Origin: Streptomyces sp. NBC_00539
GTDB taxonomy: Bacteria; Actinomycetota; Actinomycetes; Streptomycetales; Streptomycetaceae
Length of the DNA: 64,000 nucleotides
Reading direction: 5' to 3'
Assembly: GCF_036346105.1 (NCBI RefSeq)
Contig: NZ_CP107811.1
Coordinates: forward strand, 6,405,501 to 6,469,500
Shown: in pieces, positions 42,349 to 50,562 of the stretch
Layout: each line of letters begins with the position of its first letter
Numbering within the stretch: position 1 is the first letter of the stretch
Position numbers and translations under genes: made by a program
The notes under the pieces: model-generated
What the model saw: the letters and a program-made list of their open reading frames with translations, nothing else
Database searches by the model: none
What the model was told of the DNA's origin: nothing

Positions 42349-43398
42349 ATGTCCGGCCGCACATCCGCACACCACCACGCCGCGGACCCCGCGCTGCGCC
42401 ACGTGCTCACCCATCTGCTGACCCCGCTGCTGATGTGCCTCGGCATGGGCCTCGCCTACATGGGCGCCTTCGTCCACCCGGAGCCCCACCACCTGCCGGT
42501 CGCCGTCGTGGGCGAGGGGCCCCGGGCGATGGTTTTCGCCCAGACGGTCAAGGACGGCGCCGGCGACGCGCTCGACGTACGCACGCTCGCCCGTCGCGCC
42601 GATGCCGTCGACGAGCTCAAGGCCCGCCGCATCGCAGGCGCCTACGTACCGAGCGACACGGCCCCCGAGCTGATCGTCGCCAGCGCCGCCTCCGACACGA
42701 GCGCCACCGTGGCGGAGAAGGTCTTCACTCCGGTCGCTGCCCGGCAGGGCCTGCCGCTCAAGGTGACCGACGTCGCCGGTACCGTCGCCGACGACCCGAC
42801 CGGCCAGGGCCTGTTCTTCCTGCTCGTCGCGGTCAGCATCGGCTCCTACGCCTCGGTCGCGGTCCTCGGCGGCGCGGGCGCCGCCCTGCGCATGCGCGGC
42901 CGCGCCCTGCTCGCCGTAGGCGTCTCGGGAGTCGTCAGTGTGATCGGCGCGCTGCTCGCCGGGCCGGTCTTCCACCTCGCCCACCACGGCCTGGCCGGGG
43001 TCTGGGGCCTGAGCTGGCTCTACTCCGCGGGCATCCTCTTCATCGGGGTCGGACTGCACACGTTCCTGCGGCGCTGGACGACGCTGGCCATGATGGTGCT
43101 CTTCGTGATGCTCAACTTCACCAGCTCCGGGGGACTGTTCCGGCCCGAGCTGCAGAACGGCTTCTTCGGCTCACTGCACGCCTTCTGGAACGGCGCCGGG
43201 TACGTCGACGGCCTGCGCAGCCTCGTCTACTTCGGCAACGACGGCCTCTCCCACCAGGTGGGCACCCTCTCCGTCTGGCTGCTGCTCGGCCTGGCGCTCA
43301 CTGCCGCGGCCGGGCTCGCCGAACGCCGTCGAACCGTCGGCGAGACGCCTGCCGCCGAGGCGGAAGAGGAGGAGATGGAAGAGGCGGTCGGCGTGTGA
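42349..43398 (+). CDS. ABC-2-type or YhgE/Pip-like membrane permease
   Basis: A 349-aa integral membrane protein. One N-terminal helix is followed by an outer domain of ~130 residues and five more helices, the topology of ABC-2/YhgE-like export permeases. No ATPase is encoded nearby. A Glu-rich tail ends the protein. GGAGG lies 8 bases before ATG 42349. It is the presumed target of the divergent MarR and may export a toxic compound. It resembles the larger gene at 49032 in topology. Confidence 0.75.
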   Translation: MSGRTSAHHHAADPALRHVLTHLLTPLLMCLGMGLAYMGAFVHPEPHHLPVAVVGEGPRAMVFAQTVKDGAGDALDVRTLARRADAVDELKARRIAGAYVPSDTAPELIVASAASDTSATVAEKVFTPVAARQGLPLKVTDVAGTVADDPTGQGLFFLLVAVSIGSYASVAVLGGAGAALRMRGRALLAVGVSGVVSVIGALLAGPVFHLAHHGLAGVWGLSWLYSAGILFIGVGLHTFLRRWTTLAMMVLFVMLNFTSSGGLFRPELQNGFFGSLHAFWNGAGYVDGLRSLVYFGNDGLSHQVGTLSVWLLLGLALTAAAGLAERRRTVGETPAAEAEEEEMEEAVGV

Positions 43399-43427
43399 GG
43401 CGCGCTCTTCGCGAGGGGCCCCGGCTG

Positions 43428-43495
43428 CCGTCCCGGCCGGAGCGTGCCCGTCCCGGCCGGCCGGAGCGCGCCCGTCCCGGCCGGCCGGAGCACCC
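43428..43495. repeat. Three tandem 20-24 bp GC-rich repeats
   Basis: Units at 43428-43447 (20 bp), 43448-43471 (24 bp) and 43472-43495 (24 bp) share CCGTCCCGGCCGG...GAGC. They fill the gap between two convergent genes and, with CCGGCCGG palindromes inside, may act as a two-way terminator. Confidence 0.75.
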
Positions 43496-43501
43496 TGTTC
43501 G

Positions 43502-44110
43502 CTAATCGCCGGCGCCCCGGCGCGGCCCGTCCCCCGGCGCGGTCCAGAACCGGTCGAGGGCGGCCAGCACGAGCCGGCAGACGGTGTCCGGATCGGCGCC
43601 GGCGAGGGGCTCGCGTGGGGCGACCGTCCGCATCAGGCCGATTCCCAGCAGCCAGGCCATCGCCAGGTCGGCGCGCAGGGCCCCGTCATCGGAGGCGGAG
43701 AGCCGGGCCAGCGCCTTCTGGTACGCCGCGCCCAGCTCCCGCAGGGTCCCGCTGGCCTCGTCGCCCCGCCCGACGGACCGCAGGTACACCTCCAGGGAGC
43801 GGTCGGTCCCCGCCGCGCTGCGCGTCAGCAGCGAACGCAGCGCCGTCTCGAACAGGTCTTGAGGCGCGGTCGCGTGCAGTTGCTCCAGGCCACCTCGGGC
43901 GACGACTTCCGTCAACAGCCCGTGCTTGGTGCCGAAATAGCGGAACAGGAGCGCCTGGTTGGCTCCGGCACGCTCGGCTATCGCCCGGACCGTGGTGCGC
44001 GCGTAGCCCCGTTCGGCGAACAGGTCGGCTGCGGCTTCGAGCAGCCGCAGACGGGTGGCCGCGGCGTTCCGGGGGTGCTCCGTGGGCTGGGGCCGGGGCG
44101 ATCCGTCCAC
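43502..44110 (-). CDS. TetR-family transcriptional regulator
   Basis: A 202-aa protein. The N-terminal helix-turn-helix includes ERGYARTTVRAIAERAGANQALLFRYF, and the C-terminal ligand domain is helical. GTG 44110 has a GAGGAG site 8 bases upstream. It faces the cytochrome P450 gene, and a 16-bp palindrome lies beside the P450 promoter, so it is probably the P450 repressor. Confidence 0.9.
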   Translation of the reverse strand: MDGSPRPQPTEHPRNAAATRLRLLEAAADLFAERGYARTTVRAIAERAGANQALLFRYFGTKHGLLTEVVARGGLEQLHATAPQDLFETALRSLLTRSAAGTDRSLEVYLRSVGRGDEASGTLRELGAAYQKALARLSASDDGALRADLAMAWLLGIGLMRTVAPREPLAGADPDTVCRLVLAALDRFWTAPGDGPRRGAGD

Positions 44111-44168
44111 GCTGATGCTCCTCTCCGAGGGGCCGAAGGCCCGTCAGGATAACGGCCACAAACGGGCG

Positions 44169-44213
44169 TTGACCCGCCGGACGGCTCGTCCTACGTTGTA
44201 AGCAGCTGCTTAC
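44169..44213 (+). promoter_or_regulatory. P450 promoter with 16-bp TetR operator
   Basis: TTGACC (44169-44174) and TACGTT (44192-44197) are spaced by 17 bases. Directly after lies the perfect palindrome GTAAGCAGCTGCTTAC (44198-44213). A repressor bound there would block the start region of the P450 transcript. Confidence 0.8.
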
Positions 44214-44235
44214 CACCCGCGTCCGGGAGGCCGAA

Positions 44236-45429
44236 GTGACGAGCACCGGCACCACCGCCCTCGCCTACCCCTTCAACACCGCCGAGGGACTCCAGCTGGC
44301 CGAGGAGTACGAGCGCGTACGCGACCGGCCCGGCCTGTTACGCGTGCAGATGCCCTACGGAGAGCCCGCCTGGCTGGTCACGCGCTACGCGGACGCCCGC
44401 CTCGTGCTGGGCGACGCCCGCTTCAGCCGCGCGGCGGCCGGCACCCACGACGAACCCCGCCAGTCCGAAGGCCGCACCGACAGCGGGATCCTGGGCATGG
44501 ACCCGCCCGACCACACCCGGCTGCGGTCCCTCGTCGCCAAGGCGTTCACCGTCCGGCAGGTCGAAAGGCTCCGCCCCCAGGTACGCGCGCTCACCGCCGA
44601 GCTGCTCGACGAACTGGAAGCGGCCGGGCCTCCCGTCGACCTCGTCGACCGCTACGCGCTGCCCATCCCCGTCGCCGTGATCTGCCGCCTGCTGGGCGTG
44701 CCGGTCGTGGACCGGCCGCGCTTCCGGGCATGGAGCGACGCCGCCCTGTCGACCAGCTCGCTGACGGCCGAGGAGTTCGACGCCAACCGCGAGGAACTGC
44801 GCTCGTACATGGCCGAACTCATCGGCCACCACCGCCGGGACCCGCAGGACGACCTGATGACGGCGCTCATCGAAGCCCGGGACGGCGACGGCGACCGGCT
44901 CTCCGAGCTGGAGCTCATCGACCTGTGCGTGGCGGTCCTGGTGGCCGGCCACGAAACGACGGCCTCCCAGATCCCGAACTTCGTCCTCACCCTGCTCGAC
45001 CACCCGGACCAGCTCGCGCTGCTGCGGCAGAACCCCGCCCTGATCGCGACGGCGGTGGAGGAGCTGCTGCGGTTCGTGCCGCTGGGCAGCGGGGCCGGCC
45101 AGGCCCGGTACGCCACCGAGGACATCGAGGTCGGCGGTACCCTCGTCAAAGCCGGAGACCCGCTGCTGGTCGCGACCGGCGCCGCCAACCGCGACGCACT
45201 GCGCTTCACCGCCCCCGGTGTCCTCGACATCCGGCGCCCGGCCAACCAGCACCTCGGTTTCGGCCACGGCGTCCACCACTGCCTGGGGGCCCAGCTGGCC
45301 CGCATGGAACTCCAGGAGGCGCTGGGCGCGCTCCTCCTGCGCTTCCCCGGCCTCGAGGTCGTCGGCGACATCACGTGGAAGACCGAAATGCTGGTGCGCG
45401 GGCCGCGCGCCATGCCGATCGGGTGGTGA
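44236..45429 (+). CDS. Cytochrome P450 (class I, actinobacterial)
   Basis: A 397-aa soluble haem monooxygenase. The I-helix motif is AGHETTASQI, the ExxR pair lies in EELLRFV, and the haem loop FGHGVHHCLG has Cys349. GTG 44236 has a GGGAGG site 5 bases upstream. Codon 35 is TTA (44338-44340), the rare leucine codon read by the bldA tRNA in Streptomyces, so expression may depend on the developmental stage. No ferredoxin is encoded next to it. The substrate cannot be inferred. The divergent TetR is the probable regulator. Confidence 0.93.
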   Translation: MTSTGTTALAYPFNTAEGLQLAEEYERVRDRPGLLRVQMPYGEPAWLVTRYADARLVLGDARFSRAAAGTHDEPRQSEGRTDSGILGMDPPDHTRLRSLVAKAFTVRQVERLRPQVRALTAELLDELEAAGPPVDLVDRYALPIPVAVICRLLGVPVVDRPRFRAWSDAALSTSSLTAEEFDANREELRSYMAELIGHHRRDPQDDLMTALIEARDGDGDRLSELELIDLCVAVLVAGHETTASQIPNFVLTLLDHPDQLALLRQNPALIATAVEELLRFVPLGSGAGQARYATEDIEVGGTLVKAGDPLLVATGAANRDALRFTAPGVLDIRRPANQHLGFGHGVHHCLGAQLARMELQEALGALLLRFPGLEVVGDITWKTEMLVRGPRAMPIGW

Positions 45430-45477
45430 GCGCCGCGACGCGGGCGGTACGGCCGGGCCCCCCGGCGGGGCGAGAGG

Positions 45478-45975
45478 TCACGGGGCGGTTCGGGTGGGCC
45501 GGGCGGGCTCCGAGGACGGACACCGGCCGGCTGCGAAGGCTGCGCCGGCGAATGCCGCACCACCGACGGCGAACCAGGGGTTCCACAGCGCCAACGTCCA
45601 CAACCGCTGCCCGGCGCTGAGGGAGGCGTCCACGTGCGTCGCGTCGGTCAGGAGCAGGACCTCGACGCCGACGGCGCGCACGAGGAGCAGCGCGGCCACC
45701 CCCCAGCTGGCCCACCTCACCAACTGCCCGCAACGCCCTCGGAGCCGCCGGCGGACCAGTACCCACCCCAGCAGGCCGCCCGCCAGGCACAGCGCCCCGA
45801 CACCCCACAGGCCGGCGGCAACGAACCACAGCGGCCGCTCAGCGGCCAGTCTGCCTCCTGCCGAAACCCCGAGGCCGCGGCTGCCACCGAGCGCCCATTA
45901 GAAGTGGAGCCCCCCGAAGGAAGCCGCCCACAGGCAGGCGAGACACCCCAACACCCCCCGCGGATGCCTCCGCAT
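45478..45975 (-). pseudogene. DUF3995-like membrane protein gene with one in-frame stop
   Basis: Reading from ATG 45975 gives MRRHPRGVLGCLACLWAASF and then GGLHF, a TAA (45898-45900), and WALGG. Apart from that stop, one frame runs to 45478 for 166 codons. It contains several hydrophobic helices and the LALWNPWFAVGGAAF ending typical of DUF3995 proteins, where FYWALGG is expected. The TAA therefore replaces a Tyr codon (one base change). The GTG restart at 45723 would only make an 81-aa fragment. Confidence 0.75.
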
Positions 45976-46152
45976 ACCCACGCCGCTCCCCCGGCAGCCG
46001 ACCCGTTCGGCAGCGACTGTACCCACCCGCAACCCCACCGGCCCGCCGACGGATAATGGCTCGCCCCGGTCTGGTGTGGCCGTCGCTCGACGGCGGGCGG
46101 TGGCGCGGCCGACGGGCAGGCATCCCGTAGCGCATCAAGAGAGGGAAGGGTC

Positions 46153-46539
46153 ATGACACTGAAGGAGGGTCAGCGGGTCGCGCTGGCCGTGGACATCGGG
46201 CTGGCCGACGCGGTCGTCATGGCCGAGGGGGCGGCGGCGGGGCCCGTCGCCGGCTTCCTGGCGCTGGCGGCCGGGACCGGGGGAACCGTCGACCGGGTGG
46301 TCGAGGAGCGGGATCCGGGCCGGGAAGTCCGCGAATACGAGCGGCTCAAGTCCCTCCTCGATTCCTTCGGCCACGACATGCCACCGGAGAGCAGGAGGCA
46401 ACTGGAGGAAGAGGTCCGCTCCCTGGAGCCCGCGTGGGCCGCCCACCAGGAGCGGGGCGCGGGCGTGATGGTCCGGGTCCGCTTCGACAACGGCTTCGTC
46501 CTCGACGGCGCACGGGACGACCTCTTCACCTCCGCCTGA
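46153..46539 (+). CDS. Hypothetical small protein
   Basis: A 128-aa protein with no recognised domain. A hydrophobic Ala/Gly-rich N-terminal half (VAGFLALAAGTGGTVDRVV) is followed by a charged helical stretch and a short C-terminal beta part (VMVRVRFDNGFVLDGARDDLF). An AGGG ribosome site lies 7 bases before the ATG. It could be weakly membrane-associated. Confidence 0.6.
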   Translation: MTLKEGQRVALAVDIGLADAVVMAEGAAAGPVAGFLALAAGTGGTVDRVVEERDPGREVREYERLKSLLDSFGHDMPPESRRQLEEEVRSLEPAWAAHQERGAGVMVRVRFDNGFVLDGARDDLFTSA

Positions 46540-46684
46540 CCGGCCCGGGCGGTGTGGCCGGTTCGTGGGCAAACGTTGAAGATCCTATGGATTTTCGCAG
46601 AACGCGTGTGGATGTCCCCGTCGTCCCACGCTTCTTGCCCCCGCCGAGGACGATGGGAGGATCGGCCTCGGCGAGGAGGAACGG

Positions 46685-47029
46685 ATGAGGACACGTCACC
46701 TGCGCACCCTGCTGGTCTTCGGCGCTGCGGTACTGACCGCACTCGGCACCACGACGCCTGCTCAGGCGCTGCCGGCATGCCCGAGCAATGCCATCTGCTT
46801 GTGGAGGTTCCAGGACGGGACCGGTGACCTCTACGTGTGGCGGGGCGGCTATGTGGACCTGCCCGGCAAGTTCGTCGACCACGTCTACTCCTTCCGGGCC
46901 AACAGGACCGGCGCGTTCATCGACTGGGCGAAGGGCAAGGAGTGCCACTCGGTCCGCAAGGGCGACTACGGCAGCAACTACGGTTCGCGCTTCGGGTCAA
47001 AGATGGATGCGGTCGGTGACAACTGCTGA
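46685..47029 (+). CDS. Secreted peptidase inhibitor I36-like (crystallin-fold) protein
   Basis: A 114-aa exported protein. A signal peptide (LRTLLVFGAAVLTALGTTTP, cleavage after AQA) precedes a ~85-residue mature domain with four Cys that may form two disulfides. The CPSNAICLWRFQDGTGDLYVW segment and later DYGSNYGSRF fit the beta/gamma-crystallin-like I36 family, some of whose members inhibit metalloproteases. It might protect against, or tune, secreted proteases such as the one at 45-1379; that link is a guess. Confidence 0.75.
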   Translation: MRTRHLRTLLVFGAAVLTALGTTTPAQALPACPSNAICLWRFQDGTGDLYVWRGGYVDLPGKFVDHVYSFRANRTGAFIDWAKGKECHSVRKGDYGSNYGSRFGSKMDAVGDNC

Positions 47030-47055
47030 CCCTGGGAGCTGCGCGGCTGGTGCGG

Positions 47056-47892
47056 TTACGCGCGGAGGACCTTGCCGAGCACTTCGCCGAACTGGGCCGG
47101 GTGCGTGGTGAGGCCGGTGTGGCCACCGGGAAAGTGACGGAGTTCCGTGCCGAGGCGCTCGGCCAGGAGAGCGGCCGGACGGTAGGGCAGCTCGCCGCGC
47201 GAATCGTCGCCGCAGGCCAGCACGAGCCGGTCCGACACGGCCTCCAGTCGCCCGGTATCCGGGACGTAGGACATGAAGCTCGGCACGATGCGCCCGACGA
47301 AGTACGGCAGGTTGGCCATCGTTCGCTCGGCCCGCGCCGCTGCCTGCGGCGGAAGCTCGATCCCGGCCTTCGGGCCGGTGGAGTCGCCGTCCTTCCTCAG
47401 ACCGGCGGCGAACACGGCCATCGCCGGCATCAGCCCCTGGCTGCGCAAGGTCTCCTGGACACGCGCGATGAGCGCGCGGTGCCGTGGGGCGTCGGGCAGG
47501 ACCTCCACCACCGGCGGCTCATGCGCCACGACACGTTCCACGCGTTCGGGGTGGGCGGTGAGGAGGTGCAGGGCGACGATGGCACCCGAGCTGGCGCCGA
47601 ACACCCGGGCGGGCTCGCCGGGGGACAGCAGGTCCAGCACGCGGAACGCGTCGTCGGCGTGCTGGTCCACCCGCTGCTCGGCCTCGGTGTCGTCCAACGT
47701 GCTCCGGGACATGCCGCGCGGGTCGTAGGTCGCGACGGTGTACTCGGCGGCCAGGTCGTCGGCCATGCCGTCGAAGGAGGCGGCGTCGCCCGCCCCGCCG
47801 GGAATCAGCAGCAACAGCGGCCCCTGGCCGCGGACTTCGTAGTGCAGGGTCGCGCCGTGCACGCGCAGGGTGCCGCTGGTCGGGTCGGTCAT
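47056..47892 (-). CDS. Alpha/beta hydrolase
   Basis: A 278-aa cytoplasmic enzyme. The oxyanion loop is IPGGAGDAASFDGM, the nucleophile elbow GASSGAIVAL, and the catalytic His lies in FPGGHTGLTTHP. ATG 47892 shares one base with the stop of the upstream TetR gene (TGATG), so the two are coupled. Likely an esterase or related hydrolase controlled by that regulator. Confidence 0.88.
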   Translation of the reverse strand: MTDPTSGTLRVHGATLHYEVRGQGPLLLLIPGGAGDAASFDGMADDLAAEYTVATYDPRGMSRSTLDDTEAEQRVDQHADDAFRVLDLLSPGEPARVFGASSGAIVALHLLTAHPERVERVVAHEPPVVEVLPDAPRHRALIARVQETLRSQGLMPAMAVFAAGLRKDGDSTGPKAGIELPPQAAARAERTMANLPYFVGRIVPSFMSYVPDTGRLEAVSDRLVLACGDDSRGELPYRPAALLAERLGTELRHFPGGHTGLTTHPAQFGEVLGKVLRA

Positions 47893-48482
47893 CAGGAGTC
47901 TCCTTCTCGGGACGGGGGCCAGTGCTCCAGGAGCGTGTGTAGGGCGTCGAGCGCGCGGAGCCAGGAGTGCTGCGGCGACCGCTCGTGCGCGAATCCGCCC
48001 GCCGCCTCCAACGCGACGAACCCGTGGAACGTGCTGCGCAGCAGCCGGACCGCGTCGGTCAGGTCCGGCTCGGCCAGTCCGTAGCCGCGCAGCATGCCGT
48101 AGGTCAGCTCGACCGCCCGCCGCGGACCGGGTGCCTTCGCGGCCAGCTCGGGGTCGATCCGGATCGGGATCTGGGTGGCCGTGTAGCGGCCCGGGTGCGA
48201 ACGGGCGTACTCCCGCCACGTGTTGGCATACGCGACCAGTGCCTCCTTGCCGGCCCGTCCGGCGGTCGCCTCCGCGAGCCGCATGGTCTTCTCGTCCGCC
48301 GCGAGCAGCGCGATCCGTCCCCGCAGATCCTCCAGGCCGCGCACGTGCGTGTAGAGGCTCGCGTCCTTCACGCCGAGCCGGCGTGCCACCTGCGACATGG
48401 TCACCTGATCAAGCCCGACGTCGTCCGCCAGCTCCGCGCCGGCGATCGTCACCCGCTCCGCCGTCAACCCTGCGCGCGCCAT
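47892..48482 (-). CDS. TetR-family regulator (WHG-type C-terminal domain)
   Basis: A 196-aa protein. The DNA-binding part includes VTMSQVARRLGVKDASLYTHV, and the C-terminal FHGFVALEAAGGF motif marks the WHG subgroup. It is the first gene of a two-gene operon with the hydrolase. A long palindrome just upstream is the probable autoregulatory site. Confidence 0.9.
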   Translation of the reverse strand: MARAGLTAERVTIAGAELADDVGLDQVTMSQVARRLGVKDASLYTHVRGLEDLRGRIALLAADEKTMRLAEATAGRAGKEALVAYANTWREYARSHPGRYTATQIPIRIDPELAAKAPGPRRAVELTYGMLRGYGLAEPDLTDAVRLLRSTFHGFVALEAAGGFAHERSPQHSWLRALDALHTLLEHWPPSREGDS

Positions 48483-48497
48483 GCACCCTCCCGTTTT

Positions 48498-48532
48498 CCT
48501 AGGGGTCCTAGGTTTAACCTAGGGCCCCTAGG
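48498..48532 (-). promoter_or_regulatory. 35-bp near-perfect palindrome, TetR operator
   Basis: The 35 bases centred on 48515 form an inverted repeat with 17-bp arms and one mismatched pair. It is built of CCTAGG units with core CCTAGGTTTAACCTAGG (48507-48523). It lies 15-50 bases upstream of the TetR start codon. The nested arrangement could hold two dimers. Confidence 0.85.
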
Positions 48533-48693
48533 AAGAGCAACCGAATAAGGCCCCGCCACAGGTCGCGTCACGTCACGCCGGACTCGTCCGCACGTCCCAG
48601 TCCGACACGCTGCGCGCGGTTGCGGCCGCGGCCGGCACCGAACAGCATGATCAGGACCGGGATCGGTGAGGGCGAACGGAGGAGGAAGCTGCC

Positions 48694-48921
48694 ATGGCCA
48701 AGGACGACAAGCTCGGCCCCGGCGACAAGGTCTCCTGGAGCAGCCACGGGAAGACCGTGTCCGGGGAAGTCAAGAAGAAGATCGCCAAGCGTACGAAGGC
48801 GGCAGGCCGCATCGTCGACGCCTCGAAGGACGAGCCGCAGTACGAGGTGGAAAGCGGCAAGTCCGGCCGCAGGGCCGTCCACAAGCCGCAGTCGCTGCGC
48901 AAGCGCGGCAAGGACGGCTGA
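48694..48921 (+). CDS. DUF2945 (HVA1/Tudor-like) small protein
   Basis: A 75-aa basic protein. LGPGDKVSWSSHGKTVSGEVKKKI and the later QYEVESGKSGRRAVHKPQSL match the DUF2945 family, which has an SH3/Tudor-like barrel. GGAGG lies 8 bases before the ATG. Its function is unknown; stress response links have been proposed for the family. A strong hairpin ends it. Confidence 0.85.
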   Translation: MAKDDKLGPGDKVSWSSHGKTVSGEVKKKIAKRTKAAGRIVDASKDEPQYEVESGKSGRRAVHKPQSLRKRGKDG

Positions 48922-48959
48922 TCGGCGCGAGCGACGCGGACCGCCGCCCGGGCGTCACG

Positions 48960-49008
48960 CGCACAGGCCGCCGGCCCGGCGGACTTCGCCGGGCCGGCGG
49001 CCTGTGCG
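48960..49008. terminator. Bidirectional hairpin terminator
   Basis: A perfect 22-bp stem (48960-48981 with 48987-49008) with a GACTT loop lies between the convergent DUF2945 and permease genes, serving both. Confidence 0.9.
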
Positions 49009-49031
49009 GACGGCGGGAACGTACGTCCCGA

Positions 49032-50345
49032 TCAGGAGACCTGCACCGCGACCCCGGCCTCGGCGTCGGCGTCGGGGTGGGGGATGCGGTGCAGCCCCCT
49101 GCGGTCGTAGAGGCGGGTGACGGCGAAGCCGAAGACCAGCGCGGCGACGAGGGCGACCCCCATCGAGGCCCACGCCCGCGTCAGGCCCGCGTCGGCCTGC
49201 GCCCCGTAGTACAGCAGCGAGCGCAGGCCCTCGGTGATCTGGCGCAGCGGCTCGAACTCGGCCAGCGCGCGGAAGAAGCCGGGCAGCGCCTGGACCGGCA
49301 CGGTGGCGCCGGAGGAGGGGACGGCCATCGCGACGAAGACGATCGTGGCCAGCAGCATGCCGGGGGTGCCGAAGGCCGCGAACAGGGCCAGGCTGCCGAC
49401 GCCGACGACCGCGATGGTGGAGACCGAGTACAGCCACAGCAGGCCGAGGTGGGAGGCGTCCATGTCGAGGATGCCGACCGTGGCGACCTCGACCAGGGTG
49501 CCCATGACCAGTGACAGGCCGAGCATCAGCGCCATGCCGATGGCCAGGGTACGGACGCGACTGGTGTGCTGGACGGGTTCACGCTTGCGGAACGGGCCGA
49601 AATCGGTGTGCAGGTAGCCGAGCGCGGTATCGACCTGGGAGTTCACGACGTTGGCGCCGAGCATGCCGCAGACGACCAGGACCAGTGCGTAGTAGAAGGC
49701 GCTCAGGCCCATGGCGCTGCGGGAGCCGAGGGGGTGGCCGTCCGCGACGTTCACGGTCACCGGGTCGGCCAGCTTGAGCTGCGCGGCCGTCGGCAGCGGG
49801 GCCTTCTGGGCTGCGGCCTGCTTGAGGAGTTCCTGGCCGAGCTGGGCGGAGGCCGCGTGGGCGGCCTTCTGGGCGGCCTGGGAGGACATGGAGGAGCCGA
49901 TGCTGCCGGCGGCCTGGTTCGTCAGCACGGTCAGGGTCGGCGGGACGGCCTTGTCCTGGGTGGCGGGCTGGGGCGCGCCGAGCGCGGTCACCGTGGCCGA
50001 GAAGTCCTTGGGTATGACGAGGGCGCCGAAGACCTTGCCCCGGCCCAGCCGCTTGTCGGCTTCCTCACGGCTGACGACCTGCCAGTCGATGCTCTTGTCG
50101 GCCCCGGCGGCCTTCTGTATCCCCGAGACGATCTGCCGGCCCATGTTGACGCGGTGGCCGTTGACGTCGGCGCCGCTGTCCGCGTTGACGAGGGCCACGG
50201 GCAGGTCGCGCAGGTTGCCCCTGGGGTTGACGTTGCCGCCCACGTAGAGCAGGGCGAACAACATCGAGACCACTGCGGCGATCAGTCCCGTTCCGATCCA
50301 CAGCTGTGGGCGGCGGAGCACGGAGGGGGGAGTGGGGTGAGGCAT
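49032..50345 (-). CDS. YhgE/Pip-like ABC-2-type permease
   Basis: A 437-aa membrane protein. One N-terminal helix (WIGTGLIAAVVSMLFALLYVGG) is followed by an outer domain starting LPVALVNADSGADVNGHRVNMG and a C-terminal bundle of five or six helices. This matches the DUF3533/YhgE-Pip group, thought to export or receive compounds. ATG 50345 has a GGAG site 6 bases upstream. It faces the MerR gene at 50563 across an operator-like region and may be its target. Confidence 0.85.
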   Translation of the reverse strand: MPHPTPPSVLRRPQLWIGTGLIAAVVSMLFALLYVGGNVNPRGNLRDLPVALVNADSGADVNGHRVNMGRQIVSGIQKAAGADKSIDWQVVSREEADKRLGRGKVFGALVIPKDFSATVTALGAPQPATQDKAVPPTLTVLTNQAAGSIGSSMSSQAAQKAAHAASAQLGQELLKQAAAQKAPLPTAAQLKLADPVTVNVADGHPLGSRSAMGLSAFYYALVLVVCGMLGANVVNSQVDTALGYLHTDFGPFRKREPVQHTSRVRTLAIGMALMLGLSLVMGTLVEVATVGILDMDASHLGLLWLYSVSTIAVVGVGSLALFAAFGTPGMLLATIVFVAMAVPSSGATVPVQALPGFFRALAEFEPLRQITEGLRSLLYYGAQADAGLTRAWASMGVALVAALVFGFAVTRLYDRRGLHRIPHPDADAEAGVAVQVS

Positions 50346-50360
50346 CGATTCTCCGGTGCG

Positions 50361-50452
50361 AGGCGGTGCGGTGCGGTGTGGTGCGTGCGGTGTGTGTGGT
50401 GTGTGTGGTGTGACGCGTGAGGCGTGTGTGAAACGTGTGGGACGAGTGATGG
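50361..50452. repeat. GT-rich low-complexity tract upstream of the permease gene
   Basis: About 90 bases consist of degenerate GCGGT and GTGTGTGGT units in the gap between two divergent genes. Such a tract can change length by slippage and alter promoter spacing. Confidence 0.6.
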
Positions 50453-50462
50453 CCCCTGGCTG

Positions 50463-50507
50463 GATACTCAAGGTATCTAGCTACTGGATATTGGCAGTAT
50501 CTTGTAG
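50463..50507. promoter_or_regulatory. MerR-type operator candidate
   Basis: GATAC (50463-50467) and GTATC (50473-50477) form a small dyad. Next to it, 50481-50507 is symmetrical: CTAC, GATA, seven bases, TATC, GTAG. MerR regulators bind dyads between -35 and -10 boxes; this region sits ~55-100 bases before the MerR start. The exact promoter is not assigned. Confidence 0.55.
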
Positions 50508-50562
50508 TGGTGTCCAATCGCCGGTCACCGATACCGGACCGCATGACCAGCAGGGAAGCCGC

